From Vandiemenella viatica (taxonomy: Eukaryota; Arthropoda; Insecta; Orthoptera; Morabidae): 64,000 nt of DNA. Both the position numbers and the translations under genes were made by a program. Position 1 is the stretch's first letter. Every line of letters starts with the position of its first letter. Where the stretch lies: positions 193,892,685 to 193,956,684 of the forward strand of contig CM061914.1 in NCBI GenBank assembly GCA_031002005.1, written 5' to 3'. Under the pieces are notes generated by a model that did not search any database, was not told where the DNA came from, and saw nothing but the letters and a program-made list of their open reading frames with translations. Shown here piece after piece: positions 32,660 through 43,289 of this stretch.

Positions 32660-33095
32660 TGTAGTCTGCTCTAGTAACTTTAAATTACTTCAGTGTTTTT
32701 TGGTAAAGTATTCATCATATCTCTTGGTAACTTAATCCAATTCCAATCCCTGATCCCCTTACCTAAAAAAGAGAATCTTCTTACACCCTTGTTCCTGAAT
32801 TCGAGTGCCAGCCTACGCTCATCGTAAACTTTTTCCCTTCCATGTATTACTGTTAATTCCTACACCTATATCTCCCCACTGTTCATCTAAAAAATACGCC
32901 TTGTACACTCCCATGACTCTCTTCACCATCCTTCTGTCTTTCAATGAATCCCATCCCAGTTCTTTTATGTTATCAGCCACTGATTGTGCTCTGCGGTATA
33001 AACGTAGCACCCGTTCTCTGTCCCCCCCCCTCCCCCTTCCACTCCCCTATTTGATATCCAAATTTTGGGCCACATAGTACGCAAGCATATTCACG
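32660..33095 (-). pseudogene. LINE-B fragment
   Basis: Minus-strand 33010-32819 encodes RAQSVADNIKELGWDSLKDR and VMGVYKAYFLDEQWGDI, matching LINE-B after the VQRRAARFV block. The end of the family (LITRDMMNTLPKN-like) runs to about 32660. 5'-truncated close to 33095. Confidence 0.8.
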
Positions 33096-33432
33096 CAATA
33101 GTGATGGCAATAATATATAAAGATGTATAGCAATCATTATTCGTTTTTGATAATACCAGCGGTGATCAGAAGCTTACAAAGACCGATATTCCTGGAGTGC
33201 CGTCCGTTATAGAGAAATTAGTAGTGTGCGGTAATTCTAAGACATGGGGTTGGCAACAGTGCAGTGTTTCACCCACCTGCCACCTACAGCGCTAGTTGCA
33301 GGTAAACATATAAAGCGACTGATTTGGAAACTGGTCTCCCGAACAAATCCGTTCAGCTATTCAATTTCTGTGGGTGATAAATTTGTAGGCAGCTGGTAGA
33401 GATTTACAGGGAGACTGTGCTGTCTCGTCAGC

Positions 33433-33654
33433 ATGTCGCCAAGTCTGAAGGCCGGTAGAGAAAACGTCACCGACGAGGATCGCAGTGGCGGAGGCAGCAC
33501 GGCATCAATAGATTTTCCCTTGATTGGCGGAGCACCTGAAAGGCCGACAATTCGTTTGAGACGAGGGGGAGAAACAATTCGCGACAACGTGGCTGAACAC
33601 GCAAAGACAGAATTGTTACCAGGATCGAGTATTCAGACTCATCCCACGAATTAA
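33433..33654 (+). pseudogene. Possible decayed mariner-type fragment
   Basis: The frame reads GRENVTDEDRSGG, like the NVTDEERSGR phrase after the DNA-binding domain of some insect mariners, and shares 19 identical bases with 804-822. The rest is not recognisable. It could equally be a different repeat. Confidence 0.3.
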
Positions 33655-33659
33655 CAAGT

Positions 33660-34120
33660 GCCTAAACCAAGAGCGTATCGAGAATCAGGACTAGAGGGGC
33701 AAGATTTGACCTGGGGGGGGGGGGAGGAACTCATATTGGTTTCGAGGAAGTGGGGTGGGGGACTGAAACATGACGATTTATTACAAAATGAAACTCAAAG
33801 CTATTGAGAAAACTATTTTTATTATTGATTAATATAGTAATCCAACCACTTAATCTAAGTACTTAAGTACTAAGTACTAAGTAAATTAAAATCGTAATTC
33901 AGTTTCTTAGAAAATTTTTCAATAACTTTGATTCTCAATATCTGACGGTGTTCTTTCACGAAATTTCTATGCACACTCATCAGACATAATCCAGTCAATC
34001 TCTCCTCTCCCATAGTGCTGCTGAGCCAGTTCTTCACTCGTCCAAGCGTACTGAAGGCAAATTAATTTTTCTTCTGGGGGGGGGGGAAGCATCCCCCCTG
34101 CCACTCGCTGGATACGGCCA
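33660..34120. other. No gene recognised; G-run boxed stretch
   Basis: G-runs at 33713-33723 and 34076-34086 (the second after TTCTTCT) suggest ends of a G-rich MITE, with AT-rich sequence between. No clean inverted repeat was confirmed. An AAGTACTTAAGTACTAAGTA stretch near 33858 is locally repetitive. Confidence 0.3.
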
Positions 34121-34130
34121 TGGTCTAAAC

Positions 34131-34536
34131 CAGGGGTGGCCAACCCACGGTCTTGAATATTTTTTCGGCCCGCGAGATTCATCACACTTTTACAAAATAT
34201 ATCTATTTTATAATGGCCAAAGTAGTGAAAAACCAATGTATTAAAAAATACATTATTTGTGCATCCATATTTTGAAAATTTATTTCATTTATAAACTTTT
34301 ATATATAATTTATAGTGTTAAATATTTCTTTAAAACGTGCGTTTGGTATCATTATTATTATATTATCTATGTTTACTTGTAAGAATAATAGTAAATACAA
34401 TAGTAATAACTCATTATGTTTCAATTTCACACTGGGTCTAAATCTAATATGGGGATATATAATTTTATATGCGGCCCGCGGAGTTATGATGCATTTCCAA
34501 AGTGGCCCGCAAGATCATTTGGGTTGGTCACCCCTG
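34131..34536. mobile_element. hAT MITE with perfect 8-bp target duplication
   Basis: The ends are CAGGGGTGGCCAACC and the complement of CAGGGGTGACCAACC (one mismatch in 15). Both flanks are GTCTAAAC (34123-34130, 34537-34544). GGCCCGC words lie near both ends. 406 bp, non-coding. The exact duplication indicates a fairly recent insertion, about 240 bp upstream of the first exon seen here. Confidence 0.93.
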
Positions 34537-34779
34537 GTCTAAACCGATATGGAGACTGTGTCGAAAACACCGGAGTGTATGTGCTGTCAGTTGACTGTTT
34601 GCTTGTATGAAATAAAATGTTCACTTTTCTCTGCAGGCTTTGCGACCTTAGTGTTGGTTCACGCCTTGTATACTGTTCTTAGTCTTTTCCACGGCAATGT
34701 TTTTTCTGTTTGGAACCTATCCGCCCCGGTGGCGACCGTCCTGTCGTTTACTGCAGCGTGTGTGTGATGACATGTGCAG

Positions 34780-35100
34780 GTGCTGGAGTGCCACGCGTTC
34801 ATCTGCAAGCGCGAGATGGCGGCCAACGCGCTGGTGCGATGCTGCTTCCACGCGTACGCAGACTCCTCGTACGCTCGCCACATCGACGGCGGGGGCGGGC
34901 CGGGCAGCGCCTACGGCACGCTGCGGTCCACCGGGGGCGGCGACCCGCCTCCGGGGACGGTGTCGGCGGACTCGTGGCGCCGCAGCACGCTGTCCCTCAA
35001 CAACGGGGGCGGCACGCTCACCTCCAACAAGTCGGCGGTCAGCGCCGTGTCAGCGGGCACCGACGACGTCAGCATCTACAACGGCGACGAGAACCACAAG
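34780..35100 (+). CDS. PTB/PID-domain protein, exon A (3' part of gene; 5' exons not in window)
   Basis: Four plus-strand exons (34780-35100, 41342-41540, 43948-44528, 47674-48012) join in frame to 479 residues. This one follows TGTGCAG and ends AAG before GTAAGC; 107 codons, phase 0 at both ends. A stop at 34768-34770 shows it cannot extend upstream without splicing. It opens VLECHAFICKREMAANALV and CCFHAYAD, matching the last strand and C-terminal helix of PTB/PID domains. The rest is Gly/Ser-rich linker ending in NGDENHK. PTB proteins bind NPxY-type peptides or phosphoinositides at membranes. The overall pattern recalls the insect CG8312-like, FAM43-related family; that identity is from memory and uncertain. 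GC content is far above the flanks. Confidence 0.82.
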
Positions 35101-35390
35101 GTAAGCACTCCTCCAGGCGCGCCACGGCAGTCGGCGGACGTGGCTCCACTGCCGACATGTCGCCATTCTGGGCTGCTGTTGTCTTGCAGTATAGCAGGGC
35201 CGGTGTTGGCGGGAGGGTAATAGGGTCAAATGAACCCCCTCCCCCTGTCCCCGCCAGCCAAGGGAGGGCTCGTTGACTGGCCAGAGGGGTCCCTCCCCCC
35301 AAGAATCCACCCACCATATCGCCGCCCATCTGGCGTGAGGGATTCCCCATCCGATGAATTAGCTACAGGCCCAAACCGGTTACGTCACTG

Positions 35391-35738
35391 CTAAAGCCGC
35401 GTTCCCACGATCCCTTGTAACGGAGGCGAGGCGGGAAGGGACGGGACGAATACTCGACAACACGCCATGGGAACAGGGCCACCTGTGCTAGCGGAGATGA
35501 GACGCAGCTACCCACTCTGAGTCGGTAAACATCACGGGCGTGTGTAGCGGTGCGCTGTTGCCATCGGTTTGCAGCAGCTGTGCGCACCCCTTCTGTTGCT
35601 GTAAAGTGCTCTGTGCCAAACGACACTAGGCAACGTGGTGGGGAGATGGCGGCGAGGTAAGCGAGGGCTAACCTGCGGCTAATGAGGTCCCGTCCCGTCC
35701 CGCCTTCGTTACAAGACGTAGTGGGAACGCGGCTTTAG
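35391..35738. mobile_element. MITE with long inverted ends (CTAAAGCCGCGTTCCCAC)
   Basis: The first 18 bases at 35391-35408 are exactly repeated in inverse at 35721-35738, and imperfect pairing continues for about 55 bases (TTGTAACG[G/A]AGGCG[A/G]G ...). 348 bp, non-coding, in intron 1. Flanks show no clear target duplication, so the superfamily is not assigned. Confidence 0.8.
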
Positions 35739-36165
35739 AACACTTACCCGAGGCCAGAGAATCCTAGCGACAGCCCTGCAGTAGAGAAGTGAGGGTGTTG
35801 ACCTTGGCGCCCCGTTGCATCGTTATTGTTGCCGAGTTCTAGCTAGAGGACGTATGTTTGGCTTGGTCAGCCCTGCTGAGCATGCATTGCTTCGCCTGGT
35901 CTTCTTGACGGAAGGTTTTTTTTTTCTTGGAGCAGCAGTCCCGTGCAGTGTGAATGCCTTTTTTTTTTTTTCGCTGCCTCAACGGCTTTTCTGTACAGTC
36001 TCATTGCCATTAGCAACTTTACTGTTATTTTTGAGGTTGGGTGGTTTTTGGGGGACACATTTTATTTCACGTTGGGGAAAAAATGGCTATGACGCCGTGG
36101 TCTTATCATAAAACCCCCTAAGGGTTCGTGTGGTCAGTTGCGCATCATCGTCGTAATCAGCTGCG

Positions 36166-36765
36166 TTAGGAGCTGGACGATTTTCCCCAACTGATTGTCT
36201 GGTTTCTGGCGACAGTTATGGCCGCAGCAGTTTTGATTCTTGTGGTGGACCTCCGCTTGGCTCCGTGGTAGTGATCTGCGGAAGCTTGGATGACCGAGGG
36301 TTGATTTTGTGGTGTTCTTTTCTCGGCGATTTTCTTCTTCTGCAGCCTGGGTGTGATTAGGTTGGTGTCGTCTTCTGTCGGCAGGGGCTTGCAGCTTCTT
36401 CCTGACCGCGCATCCGCCTTAGCACGCCGCATGATCACCCCCACAGTTTGGTCATCACGGCGTTGCTTCCCGCGGACTGCCTGTGTCATCCTGTTGGCTT
36501 GATGGTTCGTTGCGGACTGAGTGTACGGTCCACTTCGCTTCATCGTATTCCGTAGTTGCTGTTTCCGTGAGCTGTAGCCCGAGTAAGAAGCAGCATGCCT
36601 GGAACCGCAATTGCAGCACTCAGCATCCTGGCGTCGTTGTTTGCATTCCGCAACATAGTGGCCAACTCCGCGTGGAACACACCATCCTGCGCCTCGCCAA
36701 ATAAGGGAAGAGGAGACGAAATGAAACTTCACGCATCGAGAGGGTGTGTGATGATATTTCACTGA
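36166..36765 (-). pseudogene. LINE ORF1 (gag-like) fragment
   Basis: A minus-strand frame open from about 36762 to 36166 encodes a zinc-knuckle-like stretch: HYVAECKQRRQDAECCNCGS then RHAASYSGY. The CCNCG...HAASYSG phrase is typical of the gag-like ORF1 of R1/jockey-type LINEs. Downstream is a basic Gln/Arg-rich tail with KPLPTEDDTNLITP. The initial methionine is not dependable; the knuckle region suggests the frame continues upstream with shifts. 5'- and 3'-truncated, no RT attached. Confidence 0.65.
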
Positions 36766-36889
36766 TCACAGAATCCAGTCCGATTCAGAAAGATCTTGAC
36801 AGTATGAAGTTGCTCCCCCTCTGCCCTTGATGTGTGCACTGATCTTGTGAGGAAGGGTGTCTCAAAGCCATTGTACACCTCCTGATGTA

Positions 36890-37540
36890 TTCTGGCCCAT
36901 AACTATTGTAACTGGTCCTTGACATCATGGATACTCACACTGGGACGGAGTTGATGTCCGATCTGGTCATCCGAGGAAGTGCAAATCGCTCAGTACGTGA
37001 ATGGCGTTGCATTGTCTTGAGCAGTCAATCGCGGTTCTGCCCTACCACGGATGATCATCTCCGGCGAATATATCGGTGACCCGTTCTTCCAATGTTTTTG
37101 AGAGGCACGGTGGTGTCACTCCTGGCGCCATGGTGTGGGGAGTCATGGGGTTTGAACTTCACGGCTGGTAGTGATTGAGGCAATTCTGAAGTTTCAACGG
37201 CACGTCACATACATCCTGCGTCTTCACGTGTTATCTCTCATGCTAAAGTGTGGTGGTGCAATTTTTCAACAGGGGAAAGCTCGTCCATACACGGCATGTG
37301 TCTCTATGAACTGTCTGCGTGTTGTTGTGTTACTCCCGTGGCCAGCAAGATCACCGAATCAGTTCCTGTTAGAACATGTGTGGGACCAGCTCTGACGCCA
37401 ACTCCGATGCACCGCCAGTATCCAGTACATCAAGGACCAGTTACAACAGTTGTGGCCAGCTTGCCTCAGGAGAGGACACAACGGCTTCATGACAGCCTTC
37501 ACAACCGAATCAGTGCATACGTCGAGGCCAGATACTGATC
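36890..37540 (+). pseudogene. Tc1-like transposase, catalytic-region remnant
   Basis: In changing frames the region gives SQSRFCPTTDDHLRRIYR near 37015-37075 (DESRF-type first catalytic block, Asp lost), RHGGVTPGAMVWGVMG near 37105-37150, the GESSSIHG/ARPYTA block near 37270 (QDNARPH equivalent), and finally HQGPVTTVVASLPQERTQRL and ISAYVEARY near 37430-37535, the usual Tc1 C-terminus. Many indels; dead. It complements the N-terminal half at 32079-32640 but the two are separate. Confidence 0.75.
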
Positions 37541-37734
37541 AGTGGGCTCACATGCAAAGGTCTATGAAAATTTGACTCGATGTTGGAACTACTAAAATAA
37601 CACCAGTTAGCCACTCAATATGTTAAATATCTTTTCATTCCTCCTCCTCCTCTGGACGTTTTTCTTTTTTTTTTTTTGTCAAGCAGGTTTGTACTTCCCT
37701 ATTTAAAGATAAAACAAAAAATAAATTTAATTAT

Positions 37735-38460
37735 ATCTTTTTATAGAAAATGTGGGGACTGCACCACTTTCGGCACCGACGCGAAATTGGTACTAATCTG
37801 TCGAAATTTTATTTATTTGCTTCGTCAACATGTCCTCTTCACGTTTTGCACTCTTGCTTTGCAGAAAACTTGCCAGGAATTTAATTAAAAGTGCCGAAAT
37901 TTGACAGCGACGCACAGCTGTAAGATGCCGCCAGCGTTGAAAAATCAGTGCTAGTCTCTTAAAGTGTTGATTTAAGCTTTTTCTCCGTTCTAAAAAGTCT
38001 CACAAAATTGATAAATATACAATATTTATCCGAGTTGTGATATGGTGATGCCCACCATCTTACAACCAGAGATAATAGATTGCTTCCACTGTAAACAAAT
38101 ACGCCATTTCCGTGATGGTTGCCGCAAAACTAAAATTTCGTAATTTTTTTATTCTTGGTCCAGGCCGTATTCCAACCTAGCCACGAACTCTGTAACGAAA
38201 CGAAATTGTTAAATTTAATATGATCCCTGTACCAAAATTTTAATATTATTTTTGCACTGCTGGTAGCATTTCGCAGATGCGAAGCCCCTGATATTTCGGC
38301 ATTTCCCATTAGATTTCTAGCGACTTTTCCGCAAAGCAAGGCCACTGTGAAGAGGACATGTCGACAAAGCAAATAAACCAAATTTCAACAGGTTAGTACC
38401 AATTTCGCATAGGTTCCGAAAATGGTGCAGTACCCGAAAATGCTATTTGACACATCCAAA
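37735..38460. repeat. Inverted-repeat pair (foldback), arms of about 160 bp
   Basis: 37755-37905 and 38250-38420 are inverted copies at perhaps 75-80% identity, sharing GCGAAATTGGTACTAA, TTTATTTGCTT and CATGTCCTCTTCAC blocks. The roughly 350-bp spacer is AT-rich. It is either an old foldback element or two copies of a repeat inserted head to head. Confidence 0.65.
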
Positions 38461-38464
38461 TCTA

Positions 38465-39115
38465 TATCGCAGTGTTTGCCAGAAGAAAAAATGGAAGATG
38501 TTTCCTGTTAATTTGATCCTTTTAACTATTCTGTCCCTCCGTTCACGAATAGCAATCGTGTGCAAGAATCAATAAGTAGATTACTCTCTGACCCTAGGTC
38601 AAAGAAGGTTCCGTGAAGCGTGTACTTTGGGCAAATGTGAAGTAGTAACACTGCAGACATCCTATGAGGAGAGCCAACGGAATGCTGAATTGAAAACAAC
38701 TATTTGGACTCCCTTCGCCAGAGGATGTGGTTACAAGCCAAGAGTGTATTGTCTGACGCAGCCAACATCTTCCTCTGCCTCCGGCTAACAGGTATCCCAG
38801 GGAAGCGTCACCTTATTTCGGTAAAGTGCTTGTCACTACGCTCCATTACTGTATGCAAGCCAGATCACCTCTCTCATGCGACTAGTAACATATTGGCTAA
38901 CATTATGACACGACAGTCGAGTGTGCGATTCCATGCCTGAGACGAGACAGGCAAACGAACGCCAACCCTGTTTCATATGATTGTAGACATCAACCTGGTT
39001 CCTAAAAAACTACAGTAATCACACAAAGCACAAGTGGTATTCTGATTCTGTGGTCTTAGTCCTACAAGCAAGATGAGCCATCTTTCTATCTAGTAAGGTA
39101 TGCTTTTTATTGACT
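38465..39115. other. No feature recognised in intron 1
   Basis: Mixed composition with one 78-codon plus-strand frame (38704-38940) that is not recognised. No element ends seen. Confidence 0.3.
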
Positions 39116-39118
39116 AAC

Positions 39119-41280
39119 TTTTTTTTTTTCGGGCCGCCATCAGTCTTTAGACTGGTTTAATGCAATCCTCCATCCATTCCTATCTTGTGCTAATCTCTAC
39201 ATATCCCTTACAACTCACGTCCTCCATTATCTGCTTCATGTATTCTAATCTCCCTCTTCCTCTACAGTTCTTACCTTCGATTGTTCCCTCCACTAACAGA
39301 TTAACCAATCCAGCATGTCGCAAAATATGAACAACCAGCCTGTCCCTTCTTTCTGTAAGCTTCTTGTACAAACTTCTTTCCTCGGCCATTATTTCCAAAT
39401 CTCGTTCATTTCCTACTTTGTCTGAACACTTAATTTTCAGCATTCTTCTGTAGCACCACATTTCAAATGCTTCAATTTTCGTTCTTTCCGGTATTCCTAA
39501 AGTCCATGTTTCGCTACCATAAAGTGCTGTGCTCCACACATACAGTTTTACAAAGTTCTGAGTCCTAAATCAATGTTTGAAACTAAAAGTTTCTCTTTTT
39601 CATGAAGGCTCTTTTTGCTAGGGCTATTCTGCTTTTAACATCATTCCTGCTTCGGCCATCGGTTGTAATTTTGCTTCCCAAGTAATAGAATTCACTTACC
39701 TCTCCTACTGCATCCGATACTATCTTTATATTTAATCTACTAGTATTGCTATAGTTTCTGCTACATTTCATCACTTTTGTCTTGCTTTCATTTGTATTCA
39801 GTCGAAAATCTTCCTTCAGTATTTTTTTCATGCCGTTCAGTAACTTCTCAATATCCTCAGCCCATTCTGCTATAATCGGCGTCATGAAATCAGACCTGCC
39901 AAGGTCACGTAGTCTCCACTGCCTCCCCTGCCCGCACCAACTCTCTGTCCCTTGGTTGAGCCAGCGACATTGCCACATTAGCTTTCGTCCATGCGTATCT
40001 TTACACGCGGTCGCTTTATTTGCTTAGTTTAAGGCCTATTCGAGTAATGTTAATGGTGGTGATGTTCAGGAACATAATCATGCAATTAGTGAATTAACAG
40101 ACAGAAGTAATATTCGCGAACCTGCAGGCCGCCTGGACATTGGAAACCTAATTAAAATCATTGTAGCAGATATTTTAAAGTATTTTTAAGAAATATTACC
40201 AGTAACTAATACGCAAAAAAAAACTTCCATAAATTACAAACACTGACATGGAGGTATTTCTATGTATAATCGGTCCCTTATATTTGATAAATTAATTTTC
40301 GTTTTGTCTTTGCTTTTGAAGATTTCTCGCGAAATTTGTCATGTATGGTCCATTGTGTACAATGACAATAATAATTCTTACAGAAGCTGAAAATAGGTTT
40401 TCTGTGGAGGACAGGGAATATGTTTCTCAGTCGTAAACGAACCGACCGACCAGCCGGCACTGGAGCATACGCTGCGCGCAATCAAACTGTGAAACAATCC
40501 AAAAGGGGTTGTCTGAAGAGGCTTTGCCTGCTACCAGAATTAATTTCAGTATTTTCTTAGAAACTTTCTCGCTGGAAGTTTTTACGTAAACAAATAAAAC
40601 GGAAGTTAGTCAGCGACAACATTTTACATTACACAGCCGAAACAACTAAGCGCTTCGTGTAACATTTTTTTTTTTTTTTTTTATTCACATGCTTCCCTGT
40701 TTGATGAATAGAATGTATTCGGTATAAGTCTGTTAACTTTCAGGAAGGCGCATAATTTCTTTTGAGTTATTTCTTATTGTTTTTATTGCTTTTTCTGTCG
40801 GTTGAAGTGAAAAAGTATTTTGATTTATAATTTTCATGTAAACAAATTACTATTTTTTTAAAAAACAGTCACACAAATGTTTGGAATTATAATGCACATC
40901 ACCTTGTTCCGCATGTTAAGTATTATGTTTTAGAAATTTTTTCGCACTCATTACTGAAAGTTGATTTTTTTGCTGATTTGAACACTGTTCGGATACTCCG
41001 TTACCTTCACAGGACTAATTTCGTGACTGCCACTATAACAACACAATGTCATCAGCAAATCGTAGCATACTGATCTTTTCTCCCTGAACAATTATGGCAC
41101 ATGAAAATTTTTCTTTTACTTTCTTTATTGCTTGCTCTACATGCAAGTTGAATATTAACGGAGATAGACTACAACCTTGTCTCTTTTCCTTCTTAACTGA
41201 TGCGTGTTTCTCATGGTTCTCTACTTTTATTGTAGCCACTTGATTCTTGTATAGTTTATGGAGTATTCTTCTATGTCGAG
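39119..41280 (-). pseudogene. LINE-A copy split by a DNA element
   Basis: Minus strand, from about 41280 down: RRILHKLYKNQVATIK, KRQGCSLSPLIFNLHVEQAI and FADDIVLL (41033-41250), RT domains 4 and 5 with the FADD catalytic motif. After a 1.16-kb insertion (39873-41035) the text resumes AEDIEKLLNGMKKILKE (39870), YYLGSKITTDGRSRNDV, and, after a frameshift near 39560, WTLGIPERTKIEAFEMW, CSDKVGNERDLEIMAEERS and LVEGTIEGKNCRGRGRL. The T-run at 39119-39130 is its poly-A. It is antisense to the host gene and 5'-truncated about 60 bases from exon B. Confidence 0.88.
39873..41035. mobile_element. TA-flanked 1.16-kb element interrupting LINE-A
   Basis: The two 40-base ends pair in inverse at 29 of 40 positions without gaps, including GTCA[T/C]GAAAT and AAGGT[C/A]ACG. 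The flanks are TA (39871-39872 and 41036-41037). Taking the insert and one TA away restores the expected VLLAE reading across the RT break, which fixes both borders. The interior (minus the ends) is AT-rich with no transposase seen. It is a non-autonomous element of TA-target type. Confidence 0.78.
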
Positions 41281-41341
41281 CAGTATGGCGCCAGATGGCC
41301 TTTGTGACTGCTGGTTCACTAGCTGCGTTGCTGTGTTGCAG

Positions 41342-41540
41342 GTGTGGGTGGGGAGCGGCACTCTGGAGCGCGGCGAGGTGTACGGGGGCTCCTCCACTGT
41401 GCGCAGCGCCCGGTCGACCAGGCCGCGACAAGTGGTCGCCCCCGTCAGCGCGCCGCCCCCGCCGCCCACCCCCAAGGACGACAAGGCCGGTAAGAAGGCG
41501 ACCAACACCAAGGACCGCAAGCCGCGCAGGAAGAACTTCG
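41342..41540 (+). CDS. PTB/PID-domain protein, exon B
   Basis: Acceptor TGTTGCAG, donor TTCG before GTAAGG; 199 bases, so it ends one base into a glycine codon completed by exon C. It encodes VWVGSGTLERGEVYGGSS, a short Arg/Ser region, the proline run APPPPPTPKDDK and a basic end (KDRKPRRKNFG). Intron 1 is 6241 bp. The acceptor sits only about 65 bases from the truncated 5' end of an antisense LINE-A. No domain is recognised; the segment looks disordered and could bind SH3 or WW domains through its prolines. Confidence 0.82.
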
Positions 41541-42700
41541 GTAAGGCCACTCCGCACACCAGCAAGTTCACTGTACACGTCATCATCAGCCAGTTCAGTC
41601 ATTTACTAATGTGGCCTCTTAGTCATGATCTGGTATAACTCGAGCAGTCCTCTGCCACTTAACTCCGACAACCCTGCGTTCCTTGTCCCATGGTCTGGTG
41701 GTCTTCCTCTGGTCTGTGGTGATCTCTTGGCTCCACCATGAAGGAAGGAAATATATGGAGACGACGCAAGCGACCTTCACCACGCATTGAAGTGAAGCCG
41801 GGCGGAGGAGGAGTGGGGAGGCGTGGCCTAACCCATACAGACACGGGGTATATGTACAAAAACCTCAAGGTAACTCTAGGATAAACGTAACGCCGCCATC
41901 TGGTGATGGATTATTATGTAACTCGATGAGACAAATAAAAAATGAAGAATAAATTTTTTTGATGTCATGCTTAGTTTTCGAGATATTCTGTCTCAAACGT
42001 GAAATGTTTTTGGTTGAAATTCAGAAGAAAAAATTGGTCAAAGTCAAATTTGATGACGGATTCTTATTTAAAAAGACGAAACAAATAAAAATAAAGAATA
42101 TCTCGATATCTCACCTAGTTCTCGAGATAAACTGGGATTGGGTTGATATGCGGCCTGGATCAAAAATTAATTCTGCCACAGCCGCAAAGGTGGACATGCA
42201 GAATGGATATTTCAGTTTTTTTACTACCACTTGTGGTTAGGTTTAAATGCGGCCAAGATCAGAATAAAAATAGTTATCTTGTTACCATACATCGTAAGCT
42301 CCATTAAGTTGCCGCTTCAGAATCAAACTATGTAGACATACCCACACATGCGTAATTGCATCGCAAACTGTATTTTGAGTAACAACATCGTTTCCTAGAT
42401 TCCATAGCATAATTTAACACATTTAATTTCATTAAACACTGTCAGTATAAACTGCAACGTGACGAAAGAAAGCGCAATACTAAATTCACTGAATCGCGAT
42501 GTAAAACACACCCCTTTAAATCTCATTTTCAACACTCGTTAAAAAGTAATGCTAGTCTATTATGTGCCAAATAGCAAGGTATGCTGATTTTCTACACTAC
42601 ACGAACAAAAATTTGAGAACAATGAGAGCTATGACTAAATATTTGTAGACAGGCATCGAAGTTTGTAATTCCTACCGCCCACTTCAACAACGATAATTAG
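41541..42700. other. Intron 2 left part, no element recognised
   Basis: 41870-42240 is AT-rich and holds a 93-codon lysine-rich open frame (41959-42240) that ends in TAG and is not recognised. 41640-41870 is GC-richer. Nothing firm. Confidence 0.3.
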
Positions 42701-42712
42701 AATTCAACTTAC

Positions 42713-42783
42713 TTATGAAATGATATTCCAGGTTCTTTCCTCTCTTGCCTATTTGTGCAACCGTATGCAACACAAGATGGCAT
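42713..42783 (-). CDS. First coding exon of a THAP-domain protein (antisense, in intron 2)
   Basis: From ATG at 42783 the minus strand encodes MPSCVAYGCTNRQ then PGISFH, the start of a THAP zinc finger: Met-Pro-x-Cys-x4-Cys is its C2CH signature and SFHKFP its next block. The coding run stops at a perfect donor (AA/GTAAGT at 42713/42712), leaving 23 codons plus two bases, where SFHK would continue with F-P in the next exon. THAP domains bind DNA, in host transcription factors and in P-element-type transposases; which of these this is cannot be told. I did not find the second exon downstream (below 42700). Confidence 0.7.
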
Positions 42784-42884
42784 TATAAAACACTTGTACA
42801 CATCACAAAATGAAATAATCACAGCATCTAACACAATGTGAACATCGCATTTGTTTGGGATCGCAATATCGCCGCTGCCGCCAC

Positions 42885-42895
42885 TGCGCATGCGC
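42885..42895. promoter_or_regulatory. NRF1-like palindrome upstream of the THAP exon
   Basis: TGCGCATGCGC matches the NRF1 consensus (YGCGCAYGCGCR). It sits about 100 bases upstream of the THAP ATG on the same side and inside a CGCCGCTGCCGCCAC-rich patch, a common TATA-less promoter layout. Function is inferred only. Confidence 0.4.
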
Positions 42896-42899
42896 GAGA

Positions 42900-43100
42900 G
42901 TTTAGAGCCTGCTTCACAGATTTAACGTCACTTCTCCTCCATATATTTCCTTCCTCCAAGGGCTCCACTCTAACACTTTTTTTGTCCACTTCTGGTCTTT
43001 TCTACGCGCAATATGGCCGGCCCATTGCAGCTACATGGATGCTGTCTCCTCTAAGATATCTGTGACCTTCGTAACTGACCTAATGTCAGCTCCTCTTTTC
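42900..43100 (+). repeat. Segment similar to 20785-20940
   Basis: Both contain a TTTTTGTCCA block, ATGGCCGGCC, and GATATCTGTGACCTT[T/C]GTAA followed by a shared ACGTAAT/ACCTAAT ending. This suggests an uncharacterised interspersed repeat. Confidence 0.45.
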
Positions 43101-43289
43101 TAGTTAAGCCTTTGCATTTATCATAAACTATTTGCTTCAGATTTGTGGGCTTTAGATTTCAGGATAATAGAATGCCTCCCAAATGCTTGCCATCATCGTT
43201 TGATATTGCGGAAAATATCGGGTCTTACATCACCTCGCACATTAATATATATAAATGTATGGATCCAGTTGGATCACGCAGTGTTCGTG

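Noticed and set aside
35050..35350. Minus-strand open frames of 86-93 codons opposite exon A
   Set aside because: They are GC-rich shadows of the plus-strand exon; exon A has proper splice sites and phase, and the opposite frames have none.
36166..36762. A host zinc-finger gene
   Set aside because: The CCNCG...ASYSG phrase is typical of LINE gag proteins and no exon structure is seen.
41258..41638. Extending exon B upstream to 41258
   Set aside because: The upstream part is LINE-A sequence read on the wrong strand; the acceptor at 41341 marks the real start.
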